From assembly GCF_000421105.1 (NCBI RefSeq), contig NZ_ATWF01000002.1:124001-188000 (forward strand): 64,000 nt of DNA, read 5' to 3'. The DNA is from Limisalsivibrio acetivorans. Its GTDB lineage: Bacteria; Chrysiogenota; Deferribacteres; Deferribacterales; Geovibrionaceae. The translations under genes were made by a program, and so were the position numbers. Below the pieces are notes generated by a model that saw nothing but the letters and a program-made list of their open reading frames with translations, ran no database searches and was not told the origin of the DNA. Positions 16,663 to 26,300 of the stretch are shown piece by piece (position 1 is the stretch's first letter; each line of letters starts with the position of its first letter).

Positions 16663-18146
16663 GACCCACCTCCAAAGAGGGCATCCGCAGCTCCGGAGGC
16701 AAGCTCCACAGGAATCTCAGCCGCAATGCCGAAAACTATACAGAGAGCCGCCGCAATGAGTGTCGGGACAAGCATACCCATCGGCGCCTCGTCCTTAACG
16801 GGGGTTTCATCCGTTTTACCGAAATACATCACATTAACTACCCGTCCGAAGTATATTGCTGTAAGCAGTGAGCTTAGTAGTATTACAGAGATGGCGAACC
16901 AGTGGCCGGAGGCTATCGCCCCTGTTATGAGATACCATTTGGTAACAAAGCCCGCCGTAAGGGGTACGCCGACTATTGAGAGTGCGAAGATCGTAAAGGC
17001 AAAGGCGGTTACGGGCATCCTTCTGCCGATCCCCTTCATGTCGGAGATTTTTTCCGTCCCCAGCTTATAGGCGACTGCACCCGTACAGAAGAAGAGCCCC
17101 CCCTTTATTATCGCATGGTTGAGCACATGAACGATTCCGCCTGTCAGGGCTACCTCGTTCACCATGGCGAGAGCGAGGACGATATAGCCTATCTGCCCCA
17201 CACTCGAATAGGCGAGCATCAGCTTTATATTCTGCTGGGATATGGCGATAATCGAACCCGCAAGGATGGCGATACATGCCAGAACCATAAGTATCTGGGT
17301 TACAGGAAGACCGCTGATGCTGAACTCGATATCGAAAACTGTGAACATCATTCGGATAAGCACATAGGCAGCGACCTTTGTAGACGTTGCCGCCATAGCA
17401 GCGCTAACCGCAGATGGAGAGTATTTATAGGCATCGGGGAGCCAGAAGTGAAGGGGGAAAAGAGCCATCTTCACCAGCAGTCCCACAACGATAAAGACGA
17501 ATCCGGTTATAACTACCTTTGATTGATACATCTCCGGCAGTCTCTGGGAGAGATCCTGCATATTCAGCGTACCCGTTGCCATGTAGAGGTATGCAATACC
17601 AAGAACCACGAAGGTCGCCGCTATGGTTCCGAGGATAAGGTAGTTGAAGCTCGCCATAATCGAATAACGCCTTTTGCCCGAAGCAATGAGTGCGTATCCG
17701 GCGAGGGAGGTTATCTCAAGGAAGACATAGAGGTTAAAGATATCCCCGGTTATCACGATGCCGTATAGGCCGAGAAGGAAAAGTATAAAGACCGCATAGA
17801 AAGAAGGGATCCTGTGTGGTTCGATCTCCTTATCCACGCTCTTCTTAGCGTAAAGAAGGGAGAGAAATCCCACAAAGCTGATAACCATGAGTACGAAGGC
17901 GGCCAGAAGGTCAACCCTGTATTCGATCCCCTTAGGAGGGGTCCAGCCACCGAGCTGATAGGATATAGTGCCGTTAACCCAGACCTCATGGGTGAGGATG
18001 ACCGAGATAAAGAATGAGGCACCGCCGGCCGCCGCCGCTGCCGCCCAGCTGATATCCCTGTGTATTCTCCCCAAAAGGGGGATGATGGGAACGGCAATCA
18101 GCGGAATAACAACTGCAAGAATGGGAAAGTGCTGTGCTATATTCAT
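16653..18146 (-). CDS. mrpD: Mrp antiporter subunit D
   Basis: 497 residues, the usual MrpD length, with the complex I antiporter core: FLEITSLAGYALIA (TM5 Glu), AATSTKVAAYVLIRMMF (TM7 Lys) and VTKWYLITGAI (TM12 Lys). It forms one ion channel of the Na+/H+ antiporter and overlaps mrpC by a few bases. Gene order C-D follows the usual Mrp layout. Confidence 0.9.
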   Translation of the reverse strand: MNIAQHFPILAVVIPLIAVPIIPLLGRIHRDISWAAAAAAGGASFFISVILTHEVWVNGTISYQLGGWTPPKGIEYRVDLLAAFVLMVISFVGFLSLLYAKKSVDKEIEPHRIPSFYAVFILFLLGLYGIVITGDIFNLYVFLEITSLAGYALIASGKRRYSIMASFNYLILGTIAATFVVLGIAYLYMATGTLNMQDLSQRLPEMYQSKVVITGFVFIVVGLLVKMALFPLHFWLPDAYKYSPSAVSAAMAATSTKVAAYVLIRMMFTVFDIEFSISGLPVTQILMVLACIAILAGSIIAISQQNIKLMLAYSSVGQIGYIVLALAMVNEVALTGGIVHVLNHAIIKGGLFFCTGAVAYKLGTEKISDMKGIGRRMPVTAFAFTIFALSIVGVPLTAGFVTKWYLITGAIASGHWFAISVILLSSLLTAIYFGRVVNVMYFGKTDETPVKDEAPMGMLVPTLIAAALCIVFGIAAEIPVELASGAADALFGGGSWK

Positions 18147-18526
18147 TGTTTACTCGCCTCGGATACCCTTTGAGCGTGTATCTCTCGTATTTTATCTTCT
18201 TCGATGGTTCCATAGTTTTTATAGATCCTTATTATCAAAGCCAGCGCCACCGCTGTGGTAGCCACCGACACAACGATGGCTGTAAGGATAAGAACATGGG
18301 GGAGCGGATTATCATAGTACTCCGCCTTCTTCCAGAGAACGGGAGCCGTTCCGCCGCTTACCTTTGCTATGCTTATGTACAGAAGGAAGACAGCTGTCTG
18401 GAATATATTTATGCCGATAACCTTCTTAACGAGGTTATTCTTGGCTATGATGGCATAAAACCCTATCATCATAAGCACAATGGCTATGAGGTAGTTGTAT
18501 TTTCCGATTATAAACTCAATCATCAT
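18143..18526 (-). CDS. mrpC: Mrp antiporter subunit C (NuoK-like)
   Basis: About 127 residues with three membrane helices, homologous to NuoK: GKYNYLIAIVLMMIGFYAII and LVKKVIGINIFQTAVFLLY, followed by the VLILTAIVVSVATTAVALAL helix. The start is the first of two tandem ATGs (18526/18523), four to seven bases after GGAG. The further upstream in-frame start adds an arginine-rich stretch that is the ribosome-binding region. It overlaps the end of mrpB by about 11 bases. Confidence 0.9.
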   Translation of the reverse strand: MMIEFIIGKYNYLIAIVLMMIGFYAIIAKNNLVKKVIGINIFQTAVFLLYISIAKVSGGTAPVLWKKAEYYDNPLPHVLILTAIVVSVATTAVALALIIRIYKNYGTIEEDKIREIHAQRVSEASKQ

Positions 18527-18941
18527 TCTTCTCCGCAGCCTCAAAGAATATGGTCATGATAACCGCCGCAACCGTTATTCCGACCCCGATCTCGATGCCT
18601 ATCATACCCATGTGGTTCCCCTTCTCCGCATTGCCGAAGGGGAGGACACCGTACTCAAGGAACATGCCGCCGAGGAGCATGCAGATAACGCCTATACCTG
18701 CGTAAACGAGCACTCCGGCTGAGTTAAGGGCATCGCTCCATGTGGTGCTCACTATGCTTCTCGCCTTCTCTTTACCGTAGGCAAGGGCCACAAGGACGAT
18801 ACCTGCGCCGAATATAACGCCCCCCTGGAACCCTCCGCCGGGACCGAGCTCTCCGTGGGCGATAACGTAAAGGGCGAATATCTGTATGAACGGGAGGAGG
18901 AACCTCGTCACCGTTCTGATAATTATATTATTGTCATTCAT
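18516..18941 (-). CDS. mrpB: Mrp antiporter subunit B (MnhB domain)
   Basis: 141 residues with four hydrophobic segments and the MnhB hallmark GELGPGGGFQGGVIFGAG. It forms part of the membrane core next to MrpA-type domains. The start at 18941 overlaps the end of the DUF4040/MbhE gene, and its own end overlaps mrpC. Confidence 0.92.
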   Translation of the reverse strand: MNDNNIIIRTVTRFLLPFIQIFALYVIAHGELGPGGGFQGGVIFGAGIVLVALAYGKEKARSIVSTTWSDALNSAGVLVYAGIGVICMLLGGMFLEYGVLPFGNAEKGNHMGMIGIEIGVGITVAAVIMTIFFEAAEKNDD

Positions 18942-19488
18942 TTTCGGACCTCCCTCTACCCCTCAGCAGGAGGATAAGTATGATACCAGCGGTGAAAACA
19001 ACGGTGGTCTCACCGAGGGTATCGTATCCTCTGTAGCTTGCGAGGATGGAAGTAACTATGTTGTATGACCCCGTTTCATGTTTTGCCTCGTGGATATATT
19101 CCGGAGCCACATGCTGGTGAATAGGTGCCTGATAGGATCCGTATTCGGGCATATCAATGGTTCCATAAACAAGAAGCGCCCCAGTTGCAAGAACGATTAT
19201 CAGGGGCAGAACCTTCTCAAACCTTATGCTCATGCCGGGTATCCTGTTTGAGACATCCTCCTTGCGCTTAGTTCTGCTCAGGGCGGCTATCATGAGAACG
19301 GTGGTAATGCCGGCACCCACGGAGGCCTCTGTGAAGGCTACATCCACGGCGTTAAGGTTTGTCCAGACAAGGGCCATAAAAAGGCTGTATGCGCCGAGAA
19401 GGATAATTGCATCGAGTATATCCGTGGTGCGGACCACTGCTATGGCAATAGCTATAAGGAAGAGAAGCAGGAGCATATCGATTATCAT
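18934..19488 (-). CDS. MbhD (DUF4040)/MbhE fusion, detached MrpA C-terminal region
   Basis: 184 residues. The first part (about 1-75) is DUF4040 with the VDVAFTEASVGAGITTVL motif found in MbhD and in MrpA after its antiporter domain; the rest (about 85-184) resembles MbhE, with two helices around a soluble loop ending FRGYDTLGETTVVF-like. In canonical Mrp these domains are the tail of MrpA; here they are a separate gene, as in archaeal Mbh and in several bacterial lineages. The start is ATG 19488 (GGAGG eight bases ahead), overlapping the mrpG stop as ATGA. Confidence 0.82.
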   Translation of the reverse strand: MIIDMLLLLFLIAIAIAVVRTTDILDAIILLGAYSLFMALVWTNLNAVDVAFTEASVGAGITTVLMIAALSRTKRKEDVSNRIPGMSIRFEKVLPLIIVLATGALLVYGTIDMPEYGSYQAPIHQHVAPEYIHEAKHETGSYNIVTSILASYRGYDTLGETTVVFTAGIILILLLRGRGRSENE

Positions 19489-19790
19489 TTTTTCTTCCTC
19501 CATGGCTTAAGGCCGGAAAGGTGGGCAGCCTTTGCCGCCGCATGGGTTGCTGTGGGGTTTGCTATGAAGATAAAGACCACTATCAGAAGCATCTTAAGAC
19601 TGATTATGCTGAAACCCTCATAAACCATGAGCCCGAGGAAAACCAAACCCTGCCCGAGGGTGTCCGCCTTTCCACCGGCGTGAAGCCTTGTATAGAAATC
19701 GGGAAGCCTGAGGACTCCTATGGAGGCAACCACCATAAAGAAGCATCCTGCGGCAACGAGAACACCGCTAATAACTGTTATAACATCCAC
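19485..19790 (-). CDS. mrpG: Mrp antiporter subunit G
   Basis: 101 residues, three helices, PhaG_MnhG family: GVLRLPDFYTRLHAGGKADTLGQGL is the family signature. GTG start at 19790 behind GGAGGG (five-base spacing). Its stop overlaps the next start. Confidence 0.92.
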   Translation of the reverse strand: MDVITVISGVLVAAGCFFMVVASIGVLRLPDFYTRLHAGGKADTLGQGLVFLGLMVYEGFSIISLKMLLIVVFIFIANPTATHAAAKAAHLSGLKPWRKKK

Positions 19791-19822
19791 AGCATCCCTC
19801 CGTAGTCAGCAAGGTTTATCAT

Positions 19823-20077
19823 CTAATCAAGCCTCCCCTTCTCGGTGTACTTAAGCAGTGCTATGGTACCGATGAAGTTGATAAGCGCATAAACAAGGGC
19901 AAGATCCATGAAATGGGGGCGTCCGAAGACAAAACCTATGAGTGCGAGTATTACTATTGTTTTTGTACCCAATAGGTTAACAGCCAGAATCCTGTCGAAT
20001 ACTGTCGGTCCCTTAACCGCCCTGAACAGAACCAGAGCAGCGGATACGATTACGATCACAGTGAATATATCAAACAT
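19823..20077 (-). CDS. mrpF: Mrp antiporter subunit F
   Basis: 84 residues, three helices, MrpF_PhaF family, with the conserved GPTVFDRILAVNLLGTK loop. Its start at 20077 overlaps the last base of mrpE, indicating coupled translation. Confidence 0.92.
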   Translation of the reverse strand: MFDIFTVIVIVSAALVLFRAVKGPTVFDRILAVNLLGTKTIVILALIGFVFGRPHFMDLALVYALINFIGTIALLKYTEKGRLD

Positions 20078-20550
20078 TATCCTGCCCTCTCTATTTCTAA
20101 GACCTTTTTCTCGATAACCCTGTCCGTAATGCCTTTCTCTGCAGCGGCATCGATGGCATGGACAAGAAGCTCGCCATCCTCGATATCCACCGTTACAGTA
20201 CCCGGTGTAAGCGTTATGGAGTTACCGAGCGTGGTAAGGCCGATATCCGTCTTAAGCTCGCTCCCCTCTTTCACCATAACAGGGTCGATGGGCATGGAGG
20301 GGCTGAGAACTATCTTAACCACCTGAATATTAGCAACAAGGATCTCCTTCATAAGCCAGGGGAGATAAAGAAAAAACTTCAACAGCCTTACTGGAGTGCC
20401 CTTATCCGCATCCCGCATGAAAAGATCCTTTGTCATAACGGCAACAATGGCACTGTAAACAACGGCAAAGCCTAAAAGAAGCGGCTTGAACTCACCCGAA
20501 AGCATGAGCCAGAAGATCAGGACTGTAATGAATGTAATTATAAATTTCAT
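20077..20550 (-). CDS. mrpE: Mrp antiporter subunit E, first gene of operon
   Basis: 157 residues: two N-terminal helices and a soluble domain with the MNHE hallmark L-G-N-S-I-T-L-T-P-G-T and the following T-V-D-I. It peripherally caps the Mrp membrane arm. It is the promoter-proximal gene of an eleven-gene minus-strand operon whose order (E, F, G, D/E-type, B, C, D) follows the archaeal mbhABCDEFGH cation module. Start ATG 20550, with aggg upstream. Confidence 0.92.
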   Translation of the reverse strand: MKFIITFITVLIFWLMLSGEFKPLLLGFAVVYSAIVAVMTKDLFMRDADKGTPVRLLKFFLYLPWLMKEILVANIQVVKIVLSPSMPIDPVMVKEGSELKTDIGLTTLGNSITLTPGTVTVDIEDGELLVHAIDAAAEKGITDRVIEKKVLEIERAG

Positions 20551-20587
20551 AGCTACCCTGCGTTTGGCGTTTTAAAACATCTTTTGT

Positions 20588-20614
20588 CTTATAGAATTTT
20601 TAGGCAAAAATCAA
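20588..20614 (-). promoter_or_regulatory. Weak candidate promoter of the Mrp-type operon
   Basis: On the minus strand, TTGATT (20614-20609) and TATAAG (20593-20588) are separated by 15 bp, about 40 bp upstream of mrpE. The spacer is short, so this is tentative. Confidence 0.35.
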
Positions 20615-20845
20615 CCTTTTTCGGTCTGACCAATTTCCTAAAAGCCCTAACAGTAAAGAGTCATACCTATATATATTACCCGAAGATTTTTTTTATTCTA
20701 TGCGAATTTACTTACAATCATTAGTTCATTAAACTCCCATGGATTTGTTAACTCGGGGACCAAGGCGCCTGAAAGTATGAGACCCCCTTTCCAAATTGAA
20801 TCCATTGTGTAATAATCAGTAAATCAACGATATGGTGGGCTCTGA

Positions 20846-22588
20846 ATGGAACCTCTGATAGAATTCAAGAAGGATACTGTTACCGGCGCAGAGAATACCG
20901 AAGGTGAAACAGCGCTCCGGCCGGAAGACATTATCGGTGCAAACATATACGACCTTATCCACCGTGACTACCACTTCAGCTTCGACGAAGCCTTCAAAAA
21001 TTATGAGCCATTCCACTGCTTTTTTCGAAAACCGGGTGGAATGTGGAGCTTTGTGGAAATAACCCCGATCAAGAGGAAGAAATCCTTCAAAATCCAAGAG
21101 TGCAGAGAGAGCTACATCTTCGGAAACGATTATGGAGGCAGGAACTTTCGTCACTTCGTAGAGAGATTTAAAGAGGTTTACTTCCGTGAGGATCTCTTCG
21201 GAAACACGATATACATAAGTGATTATATTGAAAATATTACCGGTTTTTCACCCGAAGAGCTTACGGGCAGAAAACTCAGCGAAAGCATCATAAATCCATC
21301 CGCTCTTAACAGGGATGTCCGAGCCATTCTGGGTCTCGCCGGTGAAACTGTCGATTTCAAAATACCTATGACATCAAAAAGCGGCGAGGAGTGGTGGGGG
21401 GTTCTCACTGTCCAACGATTTCATAACGAATATGGGCAAGTCACGGGTACTGAAGGTATGATTCGTGACTACACCAAGGAAAAACAGGATAACGACGAGC
21501 ACATAAAAAGCCTACAGGACAAGTATAAGCTCCTCTTTGACGGAGCCAGGGATGCTATCCTCATCTACGAATACTCCCACCGAACCATCAGAGATGCTAA
21601 TAAATCTGCACAGGAGCTCACAGGCTACAGCCTCGCTGAGCTCACAAAAATACGCAAGGACTCCCTGCACCCGGGAACCGAACTCCAGATAAACGCACAG
21701 AACATCCTCGAATACTCAGACGGCCCCGGCGGTGAGATTATCGAGATGAACCTTCGCCGCAAAGGGGGAGAACAAGTGCCTGTAGAGGTTACAGGGTTCA
21801 CCATCAACGTCGGAGACAAACGATACGGCATCGATTTCATAAGGGATATAAGCGAACGTCTTAACGCGGACAACCGCCAGAGGGAGCAGGAACAGATGCT
21901 CATAGAGCAGTCCAAGCTTGCATCGATGGGGGAGATGATAAACAATATCGCCCACCAGTGGAGACAGCCGCTTGCAAAGCTTTCAGGGCTTATGACAAAC
22001 GTTGAGCTTAGTATCATGGGAGGAACACTTACCGATGAAGAGCTTACCGATGCCCTTGAAGATTCAGGCAAAACACTGGCATATATGTCCGAAACCATTG
22101 ATACCTTCAGAAAATTCAACACCCCTTCCCAGGGAAAGGAGCACATAAGGCTCTCCACAATACTCGAAGAATCGATCACCATCGTCAAGGCATCCTACAT
22201 CTCAGAGGAGATCCGGTGGGAGGTTCTAAAGAAGCATGATTCGATTATTTTCGTAAACAGAAACGAGCTTTCACAGGTGGTTATGAATATCCTCCACAAC
22301 GCCAGAGACGCTCTTAAAAACAATCCCCCCGAAAACAGAGAGATGACGTTTGAGATATCCGTCAGGGAGGAGTGCGCATCGCTCCTTATAACGGATAACG
22401 CAGGGGGAATAACTGTGAGTCCCGTCAAGAAGGTGTTTGAGCCCTATTTCACCACAAAACCCGATGGTCAGGGTAACGGGCTTTACATCTCAAAAATGAT
22501 AATAGAAAAGCACCTGAAAGGGAGACTGGAGGCATTTAACACCAAAAATGGAGCCGCCTTTGAGATCCTGATCCCCCTCCCCGATTAA
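20846..22588 (+). CDS. Cytosolic PAS sensor histidine kinase
   Basis: 580 residues without a membrane segment. An N-terminal region of unclear type (1-100) precedes two PAS domains (about 105-215 and 222-340), a HisKA-like dimerisation helix with phospho-accepting His370 in NIAHQWRQPLAKLSG, and a HATPase domain (about 440-580) with the N-box NILHNARDALKNN and G-boxes DNAGGI and GQGNGLYIS. The HQWRQPL box is common in epsilonproteobacterial and Deferribacterota kinases. No response regulator is adjacent. It converges on the exported-protein gene with six bases between the stops. Confidence 0.88.
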   Translation: MEPLIEFKKDTVTGAENTEGETALRPEDIIGANIYDLIHRDYHFSFDEAFKNYEPFHCFFRKPGGMWSFVEITPIKRKKSFKIQECRESYIFGNDYGGRNFRHFVERFKEVYFREDLFGNTIYISDYIENITGFSPEELTGRKLSESIINPSALNRDVRAILGLAGETVDFKIPMTSKSGEEWWGVLTVQRFHNEYGQVTGTEGMIRDYTKEKQDNDEHIKSLQDKYKLLFDGARDAILIYEYSHRTIRDANKSAQELTGYSLAELTKIRKDSLHPGTELQINAQNILEYSDGPGGEIIEMNLRRKGGEQVPVEVTGFTINVGDKRYGIDFIRDISERLNADNRQREQEQMLIEQSKLASMGEMINNIAHQWRQPLAKLSGLMTNVELSIMGGTLTDEELTDALEDSGKTLAYMSETIDTFRKFNTPSQGKEHIRLSTILEESITIVKASYISEEIRWEVLKKHDSIIFVNRNELSQVVMNILHNARDALKNNPPENREMTFEISVREECASLLITDNAGGITVSPVKKVFEPYFTTKPDGQGNGLYISKMIIEKHLKGRLEAFNTKNGAAFEILIPLPD

Positions 22589-22594
22589 TCCCTT

Positions 22595-23344
22595 CTACAT
22601 ACCTGCGCCGAAGAGCTCCATCATGGATACCGTGCTGTAACCCTGAGGCAGATCAAAACGACTACCAGGTATGCTCTTTTCTTCGATTTTTGTTACGACA
22701 CTTTCATCGGAATCGGTTACACCGCCGGTGTTCACAGTTGTTTTCTCGTAAAGGGTAAAACCTTCAAGGGAGTATTCCATCGTCTTCTTCTCGATGATGT
22801 CAGAGACCCCTGTTTCCATAAAGCCTCCGGTCATCTCCATAAGCTTTTTCATGGAGCCGGAGTCGATCTCTTTGGATATCTTATCCATAAGCTTTCCGGA
22901 GTAGCATCCCACTGTTTCAAAGCCCTGTACATCCGCTGTAAAAACGTATTCGGTGCAGGGGTAACCCGCAATATCCCTTGTACCCTTCTTTTTTACGTTC
23001 ACCTTGATGCTTTTAAGTGCTTCCTGCCTTTTTTTCATCATTGCACCCATCTGCGGGTCGGCCATCATGGCATCCATTGCCTTCTGTGCCTGCCTGGAAA
23101 CCTGCTCCATCTCCTGAAAGGTACCTTTGGCTACCCTTCTGTTCTCGTGGTCTATGGTATATATAACCCCAGCACCCGTATCTATGAGGCTCTGCATACG
23201 GCCATTTTCATAGGCGGCGACCTTTCCGTCTTCGTAGTAGGTTACACCATCGGTACCTGAAATCTTTTCGAATACCGCAACACCCGCAAAGGCATATGCC
23301 GAAAAAAGAACTGCGCATACAGCTGTAACTATCCCCTTAATCAT
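22595..23344 (-). CDS. Exported DUF4412-like protein
   Basis: 249 residues with a Sec signal peptide (residues 1-20, cleavage likely after AYAFA) and a soluble periplasmic domain. The middle contains KKGTRDIAGYPCTEYVF and a later V-G-C-Y, a pattern similar to DUF4412-type proteins in which a two-cysteine segment follows a G-x-x-C motif. Function is unknown. It sits 28 bp downstream of the large hybrid kinase on the same strand and may be co-transcribed with it. Confidence 0.6.
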   Translation of the reverse strand: MIKGIVTAVCAVLFSAYAFAGVAVFEKISGTDGVTYYEDGKVAAYENGRMQSLIDTGAGVIYTIDHENRRVAKGTFQEMEQVSRQAQKAMDAMMADPQMGAMMKKRQEALKSIKVNVKKKGTRDIAGYPCTEYVFTADVQGFETVGCYSGKLMDKISKEIDSGSMKKLMEMTGGFMETGVSDIIEKKTMEYSLEGFTLYEKTTVNTGGVTDSDESVVTKIEEKSIPGSRFDLPQGYSTVSMMELFGAGM

Positions 23345-23372
23345 CGCTTACTCCCTGCTTTATATACTATAG

Positions 23373-26300
23373 TTAGTTCTTCTCCAGAAGCTCTCTTAAC
23401 CTTCTCAGCTCCCTGTTTAGCTCGGTAATAACAATTCCGTAGCTCTCAGATGTGCACGCCATGCCCATCGCCTCTATATCCCTGGCAACTCTGCCGATAT
23501 CTCTGAACTTGAGGTTTAGCGCAGCCCCCTTTATCCTGTGGGCCTGACGCACAATCGTTTCATGGTCCGATCTCTCGGCCGCCTTGACTATCTCCGATAC
23601 CCCCGTCTCGGCATGCTCAAAGAAAAGCTCCACAAGCCTGCCGAGGCTGGATCTTTCTATCCCGAGATCCGATTCCAGCTCGTCATAAAGCCTATCCTTC
23701 TCCGAAGCACCTTCACCCGAAGGATTAACATACTTGCGTATAACCTTCTTAAGCCTGGAGCTTGTGAAGGGCTTGGCAATGTAGTCATCCATCCCCGCCT
23801 CAAGGAAACGCTCCCTGTCACCCTTTACGGCATTTGCTGTAAGTGCGATTATCGGAGTGTGCTCTCTGCCGGTGCGCTTTTCCTCTTCTATGATACAACG
23901 GGTGGACTCCAGGCCGTCCATAACGGGCATATTGACATCCATGAAAATAAGGTCGAAATCCTCTCTCTTAAATATATCACACGCCTCTTTTCCATTCGAG
24001 GCAATATGAACATCCGCTCCCAGCCCACGCATAACAATAGCGATAAGCTCTTGGTTTATTTCATGGTCTTCGGCGATAAGAACCTTGACAGAAAACTTAT
24101 CTTCGGAGGGTTCTTCGGGGATATCCGAAACACTGCAAACCCCATCCTGGTAGCTTCTGATTACATCACAGAGGCGGGTGGGATAAATCGGGGAAACAAG
24201 CATCTCAATATGTACATCATCGAAGCTGAACAGGATCTCCGGCTCATGGTCCGAAACTATGAGGCATATCCTCCCCTTCAGCCCCTCGGCATGTCTTTCA
24301 ATATAATCGAACCCTTCGGAGGTATTGCAGAGCATAACAAAACCCTCCTCAAAGGGGAGTTCATCGGAGTTGAAATACCTGATCTCCGCTCCGCTCCTCT
24401 TGACAATATCGTGAACCAGCTCAAGGAGCGGCCCCCTGCTTTCGGGGATATTAATGCAAACTTCGGGTTCACCGGAAAGGTCCGCCAGAGAATCTTTTGA
24501 TACATTGTCAAGCTTCAGCATAAAACTGAAACTGCTCCCAACCCCGGGCTCACTCTTCATCGTGAGCTCTCCACCCATAATGGAAACAAGGCTGGAGGAG
24601 ATGGAAAGTCCAAGTCCTGTGCCGCCGAACCTTCTTGTTATGGAGCTGTCCGCCTGATTAAACGCCTCAAAGATCTTCTCCCTGCTGGTTTCATCTATAC
24701 CTATGCCGCTGTCCTCAACGCTTACTTCGACAATTGTATAATCCTTCGTGCTCTCCTTCATATCAACACGAAGGAGTATCTCGCCACCTGTTTCGGTGAA
24801 TTTAACCGCATTACTGAGAAGATTGGATACAACCTGCTTTATCCGAAGAGCATCACCAGCCAGCTTAGCGGGGAGTTTAGGATCTATGAACACCCTGAGC
24901 GCAACCCCCTTCTCCCTCCCTTTGAAGATGAAAAGCTCGCATGCGTTCTCAAATACCGCAGCCGTCTCGAAGGGGAGCACCTCCGTATCAAGACGATTGT
25001 TCTCTATCTTCGTTATATCCAGTATGTCGTTAATTATACTCAGGAGGCTTTCGGCACTCTTGCTGACTATCTTGACGTAGTCCTCCTGCTCTGTACTAAG
25101 GGATGTGTTCTCCATCATCTCCAAGAAGCCGATTATTGCATGGAGGGGCGTTCTTATCTCATGGCTCATGTTCGCAAGGAAGGCTGTCTTTGCCTGTTCT
25201 GCAATAGTAGCACTCTTAACAAGGGATTTGAGGTTTGAAACATCATGACAGATATGGATAAACTCCACCACATCACCATGATCATCTGTGATGGGTACTA
25301 TGGTTGTTTCAAGGTAAACCTTTTCGCCGTCACTGCGAACATGCTCTATCGTTCCCTGCCAGAGGTCCTTCGCCTTCAGGGTATCCCATATCTCTTTTCT
25401 GAAGACCTCCCTTCGGTTCGAATTCCAGAGGAAACTGCAGTGTCTGCCGATAATATTACTCTCACTGCACCCCGTCACGGTGCACAGCTTGTTGTTTATA
25501 TGGGTTATGATACCGGAGCGATCCGTCTTTATAACTATGGCACTCTGATCGAGCGCCTCTTTATAGCCCTCGAGAAAACTGTTTATATACTTGATTCTAC
25601 GTTCATTCTGTTTTTGGTCTGTGATGTCCGTAAGGAATGCGAAAGCTCCACCTTCCGCAGCCTTGTCATCCAGTGTTGTGGAGTGGCTTATGATACTCTT
25701 CTTCTTACCGCTTTTTGTGGTTACTTCAAACTCATAGGAACGGTGCTTTTGAACAAATCTTCTGCCGAAGCGTTCCTTAAACCTCTCAAGTTCATCATCT
25801 TTATAAAACATAGCCGGGGTTTTACCCAGCATTTCATGTTTAGCATAGCCTGTTATACGTGAGAGGGAATCATTCGCATCAATGATCTGCCCGAACTTGT
25901 TAACGAGCAGGAAGCCCTCCTGGGTGTTGTTTATTATTTCCCTGTACTTTCGTTCGCTCTTCTTGAGCCGCTTCTCTATCTCACGGTTCACCACACCCTG
26001 CTCTATGTTCCCCGCCACGGAGATAAGGGAAGAAACCTCCTTATCGCTCCAGTCCCTTTCGATGTGCCTGTTGTAAAGAACCAGTATGTTCTTGAGCATA
26101 CCCCCCATAACGATGGGAACCACCAAAACGGATTTGATACCGAAGCTGTTGACGATGTCACCCGGTCTGCTGGCGGATTCTATGATACATTCACCGCTCA
26201 GAAGCCTTTCGTACCATCCCTCACGTTCGCTGATAACAACCTCGGTAATGCTGGTTTCCCCCTCGCTGATCCTCCAGTACTCTTCGGGTACGGCAGATAT

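Noticed and set aside
23538-24500. 320-codon plus-strand frame inside the hybrid kinase gene
   Set aside because: Antisense to an intact receiver/HPt region; no family features.
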